From contig JACNKP010000055.1 of the NCBI GenBank assembly GCA_014381985.1, forward strand, positions 19,767 through 83,766: a DNA stretch of 64,000 bases, in the 5' to 3' direction. Below the pieces are notes generated by a model. It ran no database searches. It was not told where the DNA came from and worked only from the letters and a program-made list of their open reading frames with translations. The DNA is from SAR92 clade bacterium (GTDB lineage Bacteria > Pseudomonadota > Gammaproteobacteria > Pseudomonadales > Porticoccaceae). The translations under genes and the position numbers were made by a program. Shown in pieces: positions 29,180 to 38,114 of this stretch (the stretch's first letter is position 1; each line of letters begins with the position of its first letter).

Positions 29180-29957
29180 TTTCTTGATCTATGCTTTATT
29201 AGCGGGACTTGGCGTTGCCCTTGTGGCAGGCCCCTTAGGTTGCTTTGTGGTTTGGCGTCGTATGGCATACTTTGGCGACACTCTAGCTCACAGTGCCCTG
29301 CTTGGTGTTTCGCTTGGCGTCATGCTCGATATTAATCTCAATATAACCGTCACAGCAGTGCCATTAGTTATGGCACTCGGGCTTGTCTACCTAGAGCAGC
29401 GAGGATTTTTGGCCTTAGATACCGTGCTAGGAATTTTGTCTCACTCTGCCCTGGCAGCGGGTCTAGTCATTATCGCGTTGTTGCCCGATGTGCGAGTTGA
29501 CTTGATGTCTCTACTATTTGGAGACTTGCTAGCCGTCACTAAAAACGATCTATGGGTTATTTACGGATTATCGGCAGTAGTTCTGACCCTGTTGGCATTA
29601 CTCTGGCAACAGCTTATTAATATTACCGTGGACCCTGAATTAGCTGCGGTAGAGGGAACAAATGTCGCTCTAGTGCGGACGGCACTAATGCTAATCACCG
29701 CGTTGGTCATCGCGCTGGCTATGAAAGTAGTTGGGGTTTTATTGATTACTGCTCTATTAATTATTCCTGCCGCGACTGCCCGACGACTGACAAAAACGCC
29801 AGAGCAGATGGCGGTGATGGCCAGCATTATTGCCATGCTGACTGTAGTTATGGGCCTTGCAATGTCTTGGTATAGCGACGCACCGGCAGGGCCGTCAGTG
29901 GTCATCTGTGCGGCATTCCTATTTAGCGTGTCGCTTTGTCGCCCCCAGAGAACATAA
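29172..29957 (+). CDS. znuB: Zinc ABC transporter permease ZnuB
   Basis: The 261-aa inner-membrane permease has about eight hydrophobic helices and the ABC-3 family features [20 protein letters not shown] near residue 25 and [20 protein letters not shown] near 190. I start it at ATG 29172, where GGGGAG lies ten bases upstream and which overlaps the znuC stop by 8 bases. It is the last gene of zur-znuC-znuB and is convergent with the Sco gene, two bases away. Confidence 0.94.
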   Translation: MADFLIYALLAGLGVALVAGPLGCFVVWRRMAYFGDTLAHSALLGVSLGVMLDINLNITVTAVPLVMALGLVYLEQRGFLALDTVLGILSHSALAAGLVIIALLPDVRVDLMSLLFGDLLAVTKNDLWVIYGLSAVVLTLLALLWQQLINITVDPELAAVEGTNVALVRTALMLITALVIALAMKVVGVLLITALLIIPAATARRLTKTPEQMAVMASIIAMLTVVMGLAMSWYSDAPAGPSVVICAAFLFSVSLCRPQRT

Positions 29958-29959
29958 AC

Positions 29960-30601
29960 TCAAAACGTACCATAGATTGAACGCCAGGTCTTGCGCAGCA
30001 TAATCGCGCTGTGGGGCGATTTAAAAAAGCCATGATAGTGGCCATTGGGATTAACTAATACAATCTGGGAGCTGTGATCAACCGTGTAATCATCTCCACC
30101 CAAAGGCACCTGGTTGTAGGCGATGTTGATCTCAGTAGTAAAGCGCTTAATAAAGTGCTTATTGCCTGTAACACCAACAAATTCAGCATTAAAATAAGGC
30201 ATGTATTGGTCTAACTTATCTACCGTGTCTCGCTCAGGATCCAGAGACACCATAATAACCTGGAGATTCTCCTTCTCACTGTCTTTTAGCTTGCTATACG
30301 TTTCATTAAGGGTGGCAAGGGTGGTTGGGCAAACATCAGGACAATTGGTAAAGCCAAAGAAAATCATACTCCACTGGCCTTTCAACCTCTCTAGCGTAAA
30401 GGCATCCCCACGGTGATCAATAAGATCAAAATCACTAAATTTTCGTGGCGTATTTAGAACAATCGCGCCATTAATCCTAAGATCTTGCACGCTCATGATA
30501 ACCGGCTGGTTCATACGCCAAATGAAACCGAAAATCACCAAGACAATAAAGCAAACAATAATAATAATAGTACGGCGAATGCCAACCTGCTGATCTGCCA
30601 T
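29960..30601 (-). CDS. Sco1/SenC-family copper chaperone
   Basis: The 213-aa protein is anchored by an N-terminal helix (about residues 8-28) and has a thioredoxin-like periplasmic domain. Copper ligands are the CxxxC in FTNCPDVCPTTLA (about 77-89) and the His in TVDHSSQIVLV. Sco proteins deliver copper to, or reduce, the CuA site of cytochrome oxidase subunit II, here encoded by coxB in the same cluster. The ATG at 30601 has AGGGAG nine bases upstream. It is the last gene of the oxidase assembly run. Confidence 0.92.
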   Translation of the reverse strand: MADQQVGIRRTIIIIVCFIVLVIFGFIWRMNQPVIMSVQDLRINGAIVLNTPRKFSDFDLIDHRGDAFTLERLKGQWSMIFFGFTNCPDVCPTTLATLNETYSKLKDSEKENLQVIMVSLDPERDTVDKLDQYMPYFNAEFVGVTGNKHFIKRFTTEINIAYNQVPLGGDDYTVDHSSQIVLVNPNGHYHGFFKSPHSAIMLRKTWRSIYGTF

Positions 30602-30612
30602 CAAATAACTCC

Positions 30613-31527
30613 CTATGTCGCTGGTAAATATATCACTGGTTCTATGAGGTAGTGGTCTATCAACATAAGACCAAATAACACCATCAAATAAAAGATCGAG
30701 TACTGAAACGTTTTCATGCCTGAATTTCCGCCCTCACTGAGCAACATGACCACCGCCCAATATAAAAAACCCGCCCCTAAAAGTAACGAGCCCGCTAGGT
30801 ATAACCAGCCAAACATGCCGGTGAGATACGGCAGGGTGGTTACTACCACTAACAACAAGGTGTACAAAAGGATATTGATTTTCGTGTATTTTTCACCATG
30901 CGTTACCGGTAGCATAGGAATTTTAGCCTTTGCGTACTCATCTTTACGGTGCACCGCTAAAGCCCAAAAGTGCGGCGGCGTCCAAGCAAAGATAACTAGC
31001 ACTAAAAGCAATGCGTTGTAGTGAATCTCTCCCGTCACCGCGGTCCACCCTAGCAAGGGGGGAGCCGCTCCTGCAAGACCACCAATAACAATATTCTGAG
31101 GCGTAGCGCGCTTTAAAAACATAGTGTAGACGAAGGCATAGCCCACTAGGGCCGCCAAGGTTAGCCAAGCCGTTAGGACGTTAGTAAAGATAAGAAGGAA
31201 CGCCATACCAAATATACCGGTGACTAAAGCAAAAATGGTCGCTTGCTGCGGCTTTAGCCTGCCCTGCACGAGCGGCCGGTTAAGTGTGCGCGCCATTTTA
31301 TCATCAACATGACGATCCACAATGTGGTTAACCGCAGCTGCTGAACCGGCGACAAGGGCTATACCTAGATTGCCAAAAATAAAAACGCTTAGCGGTATTG
31401 ATTGATCGGTGGCTAACAACATGCCAATCACCGAAGTGAGTATCATCAACGCCACGACATTGGGCTTGCACAACTCAAGGTAGTCACGCCAGCTAACGAT
31501 AGGGTTATTGAGTTCGGTGTTAGGCAT
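30613..31527 (-). CDS. ctaB: Protoheme IX farnesyltransferase (heme O synthase)
   Basis: The 304-aa UbiA-family membrane enzyme adds a farnesyl group to heme b to make heme O. About nine helices are visible. The prenyl diphosphate site is NHIVDRHVDDKMARTLNRPL (about 66-85), and the second Asp-rich loop is in WALAVHRKDEYAKAKIPMLP. I favour the second ATG (31527), nine bases from GGAG, over that at 31533. It lies within the cytochrome oxidase assembly genes. Heme A synthase (ctaA/COX15), which usually sits next to it, is absent here. Confidence 0.95.
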   Translation of the reverse strand: MPNTELNNPIVSWRDYLELCKPNVVALMILTSVIGMLLATDQSIPLSVFIFGNLGIALVAGSAAAVNHIVDRHVDDKMARTLNRPLVQGRLKPQQATIFALVTGIFGMAFLLIFTNVLTAWLTLAALVGYAFVYTMFLKRATPQNIVIGGLAGAAPPLLGWTAVTGEIHYNALLLVLVIFAWTPPHFWALAVHRKDEYAKAKIPMLPVTHGEKYTKINILLYTLLLVVVTTLPYLTGMFGWLYLAGSLLLGAGFLYWAVVMLLSEGGNSGMKTFQYSIFYLMVLFGLMLIDHYLIEPVIYLPAT

Positions 31528-31578
31528 GAACATTCACTCCAGAATTTCCCGGGTAACTATAATTTAACTCGCCGTTCA

Positions 31579-32196
31579 TTATCGGTCTGGAGAATATTTT
31601 AGCAGATGTTTAAGGTCTTCGAGTAATCCGCTGCCATCATGATCTTTGGTGTAATAGAGAATTGCCCTGTGATCTGGTGTAACCACGAAATATCTGGGTT
31701 CTTGCATGTCCCAATCAGAAGAGCTTCCTGAGATTATCTGAGCAACCAACTTAGGGACTGTCGGCATAATAGTAAGAAATGGATGAACAACCTTAAGTGC
31801 GTCTATCTGCTGGGGATCAATCGAACCGACATCTGGTAGATAAACTCTTTCAACGCGACCTGTCAGCTTACCCATCAGCATATGCACCTGCCGACTATTA
31901 AACAACATATCCTCACAGATCTGATCGCAGCCAATACCACCGACCGTAACTACCTTCCACTTTGCTTTATCAGTTGCAGGTAAATCAACTAGGACTGGCG
32001 AAAAGTCCAGCGTAGGCTTAACCAACGCCCCAAGATTGGTGGTTCCAAGCAATTCAATCATCTGCTGTCGCTGTTCTTCCGTCTTAGGCACCATAATAAA
32101 ACCAGCCAAAATAACGCCACCGACGATAAATAGCATCAACCAAATTTGATATCTAAATCCGCGCTGCTTTACGGTTGTTGCGCTGCTATCAGTCAT
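31579..32196 (-). CDS. Membrane-anchored thioredoxin-like protein of the oxidase cluster
   Basis: The 205-aa protein has one N-terminal membrane helix (about 18-36) and a periplasmic domain. A CxxxC pair (Cys90, Cys94 in GGIGCDQICEDM) resembles the copper or thiol motif of Sco proteins, and YFVVTPDHRAILYYTKDHDG has the pattern of a thioredoxin-fold C-terminal strand pair. Such a gene of unknown function sits between SURF1 and ctaA/ctaB in many gammaproteobacterial oxidase clusters. A role in copper or disulfide handling during oxidase assembly is an inference. AAGGA lies nine bases before the ATG. Confidence 0.7.
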   Translation of the reverse strand: MTDSSATTVKQRGFRYQIWLMLFIVGGVILAGFIMVPKTEEQRQQMIELLGTTNLGALVKPTLDFSPVLVDLPATDKAKWKVVTVGGIGCDQICEDMLFNSRQVHMLMGKLTGRVERVYLPDVGSIDPQQIDALKVVHPFLTIMPTVPKLVAQIISGSSSDWDMQEPRYFVVTPDHRAILYYTKDHDGSGLLEDLKHLLKYSPDR

Positions 32197-32222
32197 ACTC
32201 TTCTATCCTTTTATGCGGCCCC

Positions 32223-32999
32223 CTAGGGCCTTCTAAACTGTTTAATCCAACTGCCAACGTTAGAGTTGGCGATCAATGTCATAACCAATAGTACCGCAGC
32301 CATCACAAACCACTGAACAGCATAGGCTGTATGCTTTTCAGGTTGCACAGCAACAGTCACCCAGCCAGTTTCTAAGGCCCCTATCGAGTCACTATCGAGC
32401 CGTAATTGATACTCATAAAAAGGCTCTCCAAATAACTCTTCGGCACGCTCAACCGAAATCCACCCAACCCGACTCGGCCATTGCAACACCACTGTGATTT
32501 GGTCGTCTAATCGATAACCACCACGAAGGTTATGATACAAAAAACCACGCAATTGAACCTCGCCAATAACTGGCTCCACCTCAGGCAGCTGAGTTCTATC
32601 TAATGAGGCCGGCACCCAACCACGATTAACTAACACCGTTTGTGATTGGCCAGCCACCTCAAACCCTTCAATGCTCATCGGCTCTAGTATCTCGTAGCCA
32701 GGCCGGCCATTTTTAACACGATTATCCAACACTATCTGGCGCGACGAATCGAGGGTCCCTGTCAGCCAAGCTGGCCTGTACTGTTGATTGCCGCCTTCTA
32801 ATAATGTATTTACGTTAGCTGGTACCGCTTGTTGATTGGCACTAAAAGCAGCAACAATCGCGCTTTTTTCATCGGCTCGGTCCAACTGCCAAAACCCCAA
32901 GAGAATCAGCAGTGGAAACAAAAAAAACACTAGCACCAATAGTTTTTTATTGGGCTGCCAGTGAAATTGCTGCACAGAAGATTGGGGGTCTTGATCCAT
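32223..32999 (-). CDS. SURF1-family cytochrome oxidase assembly protein
   Basis: The 258-aa protein has two membrane helices, one at about 19-38 (LLVLVFFLFPLLILLGFWQL) and one at about 226-246, flanking a periplasmic domain. Family marks are GFWQLDRA, YRPAWLTGTLD, LVNRGWVP and the C-terminal YAVQWFVMA. SURF1 assists insertion of heme into subunit I. It lies 26 bp upstream of the thioredoxin-like gene. The cox structural genes are on the same strand, but a terminator and an opposite-strand gene separate them. Confidence 0.92.
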   Translation of the reverse strand: MDQDPQSSVQQFHWQPNKKLLVLVFFLFPLLILLGFWQLDRADEKSAIVAAFSANQQAVPANVNTLLEGGNQQYRPAWLTGTLDSSRQIVLDNRVKNGRPGYEILEPMSIEGFEVAGQSQTVLVNRGWVPASLDRTQLPEVEPVIGEVQLRGFLYHNLRGGYRLDDQITVVLQWPSRVGWISVERAEELFGEPFYEYQLRLDSDSIGALETGWVTVAVQPEKHTAYAVQWFVMAAVLLVMTLIANSNVGSWIKQFRRP

Positions 33000-33039
33000 T
33001 TGTGTTTAAATTCACCTTTTTTGAAGAGCAGATAATCCC

Positions 33040-33312
33040 ATGATGTTAAAAGTAATAATCATTGTTCTATTTATTGCCGTTGTCATTAGCCTTTTTGGTG
33101 GACTTCGATTTTTGGTCAAAGACCTAGGAGACTCTCAGCGCCGGCTATTCAATAGCCTGGGGGTTCGAGTTACATTAGCGACGATGTTACTAGGCACAAT
33201 TGTTTATGGTGCCTATACCGGACAGATTACCAGCAAGGCCCCTTGGGATCGACAATTACATCCAGAAGCGACGGTGCCAATGCAACAACGCTCTAAACCC
33301 GCCGATGACTAA
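33040..33312 (+). CDS. DUF2909 twin-transmembrane small protein
   Basis: The 90-aa protein has two helices (about 4-24 and 43-62) around the motif GGLRFLVKDLGDSQRRLFNS. This is the DUF2909 pattern found beside SURF1 in gammaproteobacterial oxidase clusters. It is on the opposite strand from its neighbours, divergent from SURF1 by 40 bp and convergent with coxC. Two ATG codons stand side by side at the start. The function is unknown; a link to oxidase assembly rests on conserved position only. Confidence 0.82.
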   Translation: MMLKVIIIVLFIAVVISLFGGLRFLVKDLGDSQRRLFNSLGVRVTLATMLLGTIVYGAYTGQITSKAPWDRQLHPEATVPMQQRSKPADD

Positions 33313-33331
33313 AATAATACTCCTAAGATAA

Positions 33332-33358
33332 AAACGGCCAGGAGTTACCTAGCCGTTT
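33332..33358 (-). terminator. Terminator of the coxB-coxA-ctaG-coxC operon
   Basis: Arms AAACGGC (33332-33338) and GCCGTTT (33352-33358) pair, with an inner AGG/CCT extension. On the minus strand the hairpin runs into TTTTTAT, so it ends transcripts from coxC. On the plus strand it can weakly serve the DUF2909 gene. Confidence 0.7.
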
Positions 33359-33375
33359 ACGTGCCTGATCAACCC

Positions 33376-34344
33376 CTAACCAAGCACATAGACAATAAGA
33401 AATAAGCCAATCCAAATAACATCTACAAAATGCCAGTACCAAGCTGCCATTTCAAATCCGAAGTGATCTTTATCGGTGAACTGGCCCTTAGCCCCACGAA
33501 GAAAAGCGATAAAGAGCATGATCGTTCCCAACGTTACATGAGCACCATGGAATCCAGTCAACAAAAAGAAGGTCGTGCCATAGATACCCGACTCTAAGGT
33601 AAGCCCTAATTCCTGGTAAGCGTGAATATACTCTTCTGCCTGCAAGAACAAAAAGATAACGCCTAACAAGACGGTCAAACCCAACCATGTTACGAATTTT
33701 TTTCGGTTGCCTTCTTTTAAGGCGTGATGAGCGATATGCACCGTTCCGCTTGATGTCAGTAGAACAATCGTATTCCAAAGCGGCAACCACCCCAATAACT
33801 GACTAAAGCTCCACCCCGGAAAACTCATCGCATGCTCAGGGCCTTTAAATTGAAACTCAGTCGCATTTGGATTAGCAGCCAAGGTAGCCACCTGATCAGG
33901 AGTCACTAATGGAGGCCAGGTCGCATCATAACCAGGCCAGAGATGTGTTGCATTCGCTATAGCCGCATCGGTGGCCGTATCATCAAACAATCCAATGGCG
34001 GCTTCACCGCCAAGCCAAGGTCCTACCAAGACTCTTACGTAGAAAAGAGACCCAAAGAAGCACACAAAGAACATCAGCTCGGAGAAAATAAACCAGTACA
34101 TCCCCAATACGTAAGAATGTTTTAACTGATCACTCACGATGCCTTGCGTATTTTCTTCGATAACTAGGCTCCACCACCTATACATTACCACCGCCATGAT
34201 TAGCGAACCGATCAAAAATATCGTTGATGTGCCGCCATCGATTACCCAGCTAGCCGCTCCGTAGCCCATTACGCCCATACCCGTAGCCGCCGCAAGGGGC
34301 AGTTTGCTTTGCTCGGGTACGTAATAAGAACCTTCAGATGACAT
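33376..34344 (-). CDS. coxC: Cytochrome c oxidase subunit III
   Basis: The 322-aa membrane protein has seven helices, with SYVLGMYWFIFSELMFFVCF in the middle and FFLLTGFHGAHVTLGTIML and WYWHFVDVIWIGLF near the end, the standard CoIII signatures. An extra soluble loop of about 60 residues (145-205, including a Pro-rich WPPLVTPDQVATLAANP stretch) is also seen in gammaproteobacterial relatives. GGAG lies seven bases before the ATG. It is the last structural gene of the operon, 13 bp after ctaG. Confidence 0.95.
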   Translation of the reverse strand: MSSEGSYYVPEQSKLPLAAATGMGVMGYGAASWVIDGGTSTIFLIGSLIMAVVMYRWWSLVIEENTQGIVSDQLKHSYVLGMYWFIFSELMFFVCFFGSLFYVRVLVGPWLGGEAAIGLFDDTATDAAIANATHLWPGYDATWPPLVTPDQVATLAANPNATEFQFKGPEHAMSFPGWSFSQLLGWLPLWNTIVLLTSSGTVHIAHHALKEGNRKKFVTWLGLTVLLGVIFLFLQAEEYIHAYQELGLTLESGIYGTTFFLLTGFHGAHVTLGTIMLFIAFLRGAKGQFTDKDHFGFEMAAWYWHFVDVIWIGLFLIVYVLG

Positions 34345-34357
34345 AATTAATCTCCAT

Positions 34358-34912
34358 TTACTGTATTTGTGAAACCTGCATCGGCATGCGGTCGGTTATA
34401 TCAAAAAGCGTGTATGACAAAGTAACTGTATTGACGCTGACGGGTAAGTCAGGATCAATAACAAACACGACAGCTAGCTCCGCCTGCTCACCAGCACCCA
34501 GCGGCTGATTGTTAAAACAAAAGCATTCGGTTTTGAGAAAATAGTCTGCTGCATTATTAGGCAACACATTAGGAATTGCCTGTGCAACCATGTCACTACT
34601 CGTTTTATTGCGCGCAAAAAATGTGATCTCGCGTGACTCTCCAGGATGAACAAACACCTTGTACTCTGTAGGATAAAAGTCCCAAGGCATGGTGGCATTG
34701 TTGGTCGCCACAAACTGCACTTCCACCTTACGCGAAGTATCTATCGTTACTTCACTAACAGTGTAGGCGCCGCCAGTCTTGCCTCCAATCCCAGTGAACT
34801 CACAAAAAAGATCATAGAGCGGAGGCAACACAAATATTGCAAACGCAAACATTGCCACAGCACCCATCAATAACTTAATTAGTAAGCCGCGATGTCTCGA
34901 TGTTTCACTCAT
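34358..34912 (-). CDS. ctaG: Cytochrome c oxidase assembly protein CtaG/Cox11
   Basis: The 184-aa protein has one N-terminal helix (about 10-31) and a periplasmic domain that delivers copper to the CuB site of subunit I. The copper motif is KTECFCFNNQPL (about 128-139). PPLYDLFCEFTGIGGKTG follows the helix, and MPWDFYP and FFARNKTS are other family marks. Its place between coxA and coxC is usual. AAGGA precedes the ATG. Confidence 0.95.
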   Translation of the reverse strand: MSETSRHRGLLIKLLMGAVAMFAFAIFVLPPLYDLFCEFTGIGGKTGGAYTVSEVTIDTSRKVEVQFVATNNATMPWDFYPTEYKVFVHPGESREITFFARNKTSSDMVAQAIPNVLPNNAADYFLKTECFCFNNQPLGAGEQAELAVVFVIDPDLPVSVNTVTLSYTLFDITDRMPMQVSQIQ

Positions 34913-34930
34913 CTTTATCCTTAACCTCTA

Positions 34931-36487
34931 CTACTTGACAACAGGTGGCGTTGAGAAAGTATGGAATGGTGCCGGAGTGGGCACTGTCCATTCCAAACCT
35001 ACGGCGCCTTCCCAAACTTGAGGATCGTCAATTGGCTTACCCCAACCGATGGTTCGGATAACGTTGTATAAGAACAACAACTGGGCTCCACCATACAAAA
35101 AGGCACCAATGCTTGACACCATATTCCAATCCGCAAATTGCAGGCCATAATCAGAATATCGGCGCGGCATGCCAGCTAAGCCCAAAAAGTGCTGAGGCAT
35201 AAAGGTAATATTAAATGCGATAAAGGCAATCCAAAACTGCACTTTGCCCATAGTTTCGTCGTACATTCTGCCGCACCACTTAGGCAACCAATAATAGACT
35301 GCGGCCGTGCCACTAAACACCGCGCCGGCTACCATAACGTAGTGAAAATGAGCCACGACGAAGTAGGTGTCATGGTACTGAGTATCAGCAGCCGCAATCG
35401 ACAGCATCATCCCGGTAAATCCACCGAAGGTAAACAAAATCACAAAGGCAATACTAAACAGCATCGGCGTTTCAAAAGTCAGAGCACCTTTGTACATGGT
35501 GGTGATCCAATTAAACACTTTGACGCCTGTTGGCACCGCAATCAACATCGTGGCGTACATAAAGTACAGTTCGCCAGCAATCGGCATGCCCACCGTAAAC
35601 ATGTGGTGAGCCCACACTATAAATGATAGAAAGGCGATGGAGGCTGTGGCATAAACCATTGAAGAATAACCAAACAGCGGCTTGCGGCTAAAGGTTGGAA
35701 TGATCTGCGAAACCACACCAAAAGCAGGCAAGATAATAATATAAACCTCAGGGTGTCCAAAGAACCAGAACACATGCTGGAACAGAACCGGATCGCCACC
35801 GCCAGCAGCATCAAAGAAGCTAGTGCCAAAGTTGATATCCATCAGCATCATAGTGACTGCGCCTGCCAACACGGGCATTACCGCGACTAACAAAAACGCA
35901 GTGATCACCCAAGTCCAGACAAACAACGGCATCTTCATGTACGTCATACCCGGTGCGCGCATATTCATCACGGTAGCAATAATATTAATCGAGCCCATGA
36001 TTGAAGAAGCACCCATCATATGAACACCAAAAATGAAATAGTTAACCGTGTCGGGTGCATAGGTTGTCGATAGAGGGGCATAGAATGTCCAACCAAAGTT
36101 GGGCCCACCGCCTTCCATAAACAATGTAGCGGTCAGCATGGTAAACGCAAAAGGTAAGATCCAAAAGCTTAGGTTATTCATCCGCGGCAAAGCCATATCC
36201 GGCGCGCCGATCATCATCGGAATCATCCAATTAGCTAATCCAACAAAGGCTGGCATGATAGCGCCAAAAACCATCACCAGCCCATGCATGGTGGTCATTT
36301 GAACGAAAAATTCTGGCTTAATCAACTGCATTCCTGGCTGGAATAATTCCGCCCGGATAACCATTGCAAAAAAACCGCCAAGCAGAAACATTGCAAAACT
36401 AAACCACAGGTATAGGGTGCCAATATCTTTATGATTGGTACTGAAAAGCCAGCGGCTAAAAAAGTTTTGTGAAGGACCGTGAGCCAT
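34931..36487 (-). CDS. coxA: Cytochrome c oxidase subunit I
   Basis: The 518-aa heme-copper oxidase core has twelve helices. Ligands are in TTMHGLVMVFG (low-spin heme His), WFFGHPEVYIIILPAFG (CuB His and the cross-linked Tyr), HHMFTVG (two CuB His) and HFHYVMVAGAVF (both heme irons). The HPEVYI motif identifies an A1-type oxidase with a K-channel Glu in subunit II. D-channel residues near NMRAPGMTYMKMPLF look normal. AGGGAG precedes the ATG. It follows coxB by 12 bp. Confidence 0.98.
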   Translation of the reverse strand: MAHGPSQNFFSRWLFSTNHKDIGTLYLWFSFAMFLLGGFFAMVIRAELFQPGMQLIKPEFFVQMTTMHGLVMVFGAIMPAFVGLANWMIPMMIGAPDMALPRMNNLSFWILPFAFTMLTATLFMEGGGPNFGWTFYAPLSTTYAPDTVNYFIFGVHMMGASSIMGSINIIATVMNMRAPGMTYMKMPLFVWTWVITAFLLVAVMPVLAGAVTMMLMDINFGTSFFDAAGGGDPVLFQHVFWFFGHPEVYIIILPAFGVVSQIIPTFSRKPLFGYSSMVYATASIAFLSFIVWAHHMFTVGMPIAGELYFMYATMLIAVPTGVKVFNWITTMYKGALTFETPMLFSIAFVILFTFGGFTGMMLSIAAADTQYHDTYFVVAHFHYVMVAGAVFSGTAAVYYWLPKWCGRMYDETMGKVQFWIAFIAFNITFMPQHFLGLAGMPRRYSDYGLQFADWNMVSSIGAFLYGGAQLLFLYNVIRTIGWGKPIDDPQVWEGAVGLEWTVPTPAPFHTFSTPPVVK

Positions 36488-36499
36488 TTAAGTTACTCC

Positions 36500-37642
36500 C
36501 TATTGGCTTTGTTTGAAGTTAAGAACGTCGATTGGCTGAACAATATCACCGACATCGTTACCCCAAGCATTACGTTCATAATGCACAACAGCGGCAATCT
36601 CAACTTCTGAGAGCTGCTCTGCGAAAGACTGCATGGAAGAACCGGCGACACCCTCAATAAGAATGCCGATATGTCCTTCTGCTGGCCCTAATGCGATAGG
36701 GCTATCTTTCAGTGCGGGGAATACTCCTGCAATACCTTCGCCGTTGGCTTGGTGACAGCCTGCACAGGAGCGACCGTACACTTCTTCGCCTTTTACCATT
36801 AGCTCGTCAAAAGTCCATTGCTTACCTATAGTAGAAGCGTAGAGCGCTGCCTCTTCTTTTTTCCCTGCCAGCCACTCCTCATATTCAGCTTCTTCTTTGA
36901 CCTCAACGACTACAGGCATGAACGCATGACCCAAGCCACAAAGTTCGGTGCACTCGCCCACATAGGTTCCGGGTTGATCAGTCTTCGCCCAAGCTGCGGT
37001 AAAGAGCCCTGGCACCGCGTCTCTTTTGACGCCAAAATCAGGCACCCACCAGCTATGGATAACATCGTTGCCAGTAATTAAAAAGCGAACTTTTTTATTG
37101 GTAGGAATCACCAAGGGCTGGGTTACTTCACGCAGATAATGCTCACCCTTTGGAGCGCGCCCATAGATTTCGTCCTGCGATGTGCGAAGTTCACTCATGA
37201 ACTTAACGCCCTCACCAATATATTCATACTGCCATTTCCACTGATATCCAGTCACTTTTATGTCAATGTCCGGATTTCCAGTGTCATAAACTTTGAGCAG
37301 CGCCGTCGTAGCTGGCACGGCCATCACAATCAGAATGAGCGCAGGTATAATGGTCCAGAGTATCTCTACCACCAGGTTCTCATGAAAATTTGCGGCCGTG
37401 ACACCTCTGGATTTGCGGTGGGCATACATAACATAGAACATAAAGCCAAACACAAGAACACCGATGACCGTACAGATCCATATCATGATCATGTGAATGT
37501 CATAAGCCGCCTGGCTAACTTCGGTAACTCCTCGGGGCATATTAAGCTGCCGCGTCGCGCTCTCTGCGCTAACGCTTCCCGCGAGTAACAAACTCGAGGG
37601 ACTCAGCAAACCCAAGAAAAGCGCTTTCGCTCTTTTCATCAT
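36500..37642 (-). CDS. coxB: Cytochrome c oxidase subunit II with C-terminal cytochrome c domain
   Basis: The 380-aa subunit has a signal sequence, two helices (about 50-74 and 90-115), a CuA domain and a fused cytochrome c domain, so the enzyme is caa3-like. CuA ligands are His196, Cys231, Glu233, Cys235, His239 and Met242 (in GECTELCGLGHAFM). The heme site is CAGCH at 293-297. I choose ATG 37642 because GGAG lies nine bases upstream; ATG 37657 has no ribosome site and adds five residues before the signal. First gene of the coxB-coxA-ctaG-coxC operon. Confidence 0.95.
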   Translation of the reverse strand: MMKRAKALFLGLLSPSSLLLAGSVSAESATRQLNMPRGVTEVSQAAYDIHMIMIWICTVIGVLVFGFMFYVMYAHRKSRGVTAANFHENLVVEILWTIIPALILIVMAVPATTALLKVYDTGNPDIDIKVTGYQWKWQYEYIGEGVKFMSELRTSQDEIYGRAPKGEHYLREVTQPLVIPTNKKVRFLITGNDVIHSWWVPDFGVKRDAVPGLFTAAWAKTDQPGTYVGECTELCGLGHAFMPVVVEVKEEAEYEEWLAGKKEEAALYASTIGKQWTFDELMVKGEEVYGRSCAGCHQANGEGIAGVFPALKDSPIALGPAEGHIGILIEGVAGSSMQSFAEQLSEVEIAAVVHYERNAWGNDVGDIVQPIDVLNFKQSQ

Positions 37643-37837
37643 CGCTTCATTCTCCATGGTAATTCACAAAATACGGTTATTTCATACTTTTAACGCGAAC
37701 CTCCCATCTAACCCATCGGCTCGCGCGGCGCGATTGTAGCAAACAAAGATACGTTTCACTAGCGTGAATGGGTTCAAATTTAATAGAACGTGACTGCGTC
37801 GTATTACTCTTCAACTGGCGATTGATTATCCAGCGCC

Positions 37838-38080
37838 TCACCCCTTAGGGTCGAGAATTTTTACCGGACTAATCTGTTGATCAATTTCATCTTTACTGAG
37901 ATTAACTCGCGTTTGAATTTCTCTTGGCGACGACGAAATCCGCATTTCATCTTTAAAGCCGCAACTAACACACTCCCGGAAATCGACTCCGCCCTCAGAA
38001 AAAGCCTGAAGTTTATCCATAACAGCGCACTTGGGGCAGGTCACGCCGGCAATAAATCTTTTTTTAGTTGAAAAAACCAT
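37838..38080 (-). CDS. YheV-family zinc-ribbon protein
   Basis: The 80-aa cytosolic protein has four Cys in two pairs (CPKC and CVSC), forming a zinc ribbon within KKRFIAGVTCPKCAVMDKLQ and FRECVSCGFKDEMR. This is the pattern of the gammaproteobacterial YheV family, whose function is unknown. I start at ATG 38080 (MVFSTKKRFIAG) rather than 38128, because family members start just before KKRFIAG and the longer frame would overlap the divergent gene at 38115. Confidence 0.8.
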   Translation of the reverse strand: MVFSTKKRFIAGVTCPKCAVMDKLQAFSEGGVDFRECVSCGFKDEMRISSSPREIQTRVNLSKDEIDQQISPVKILDPKG

Positions 38081-38114
38081 CACATTATCATCACAATAGG
38101 GGACTCTATTATAT

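Noticed and set aside
35189..35626. 145-codon plus-strand frame opposite coxA
   Set aside because: Antisense shadow; His/Lys-rich product typical of reverse-strand reading of membrane-protein codons.
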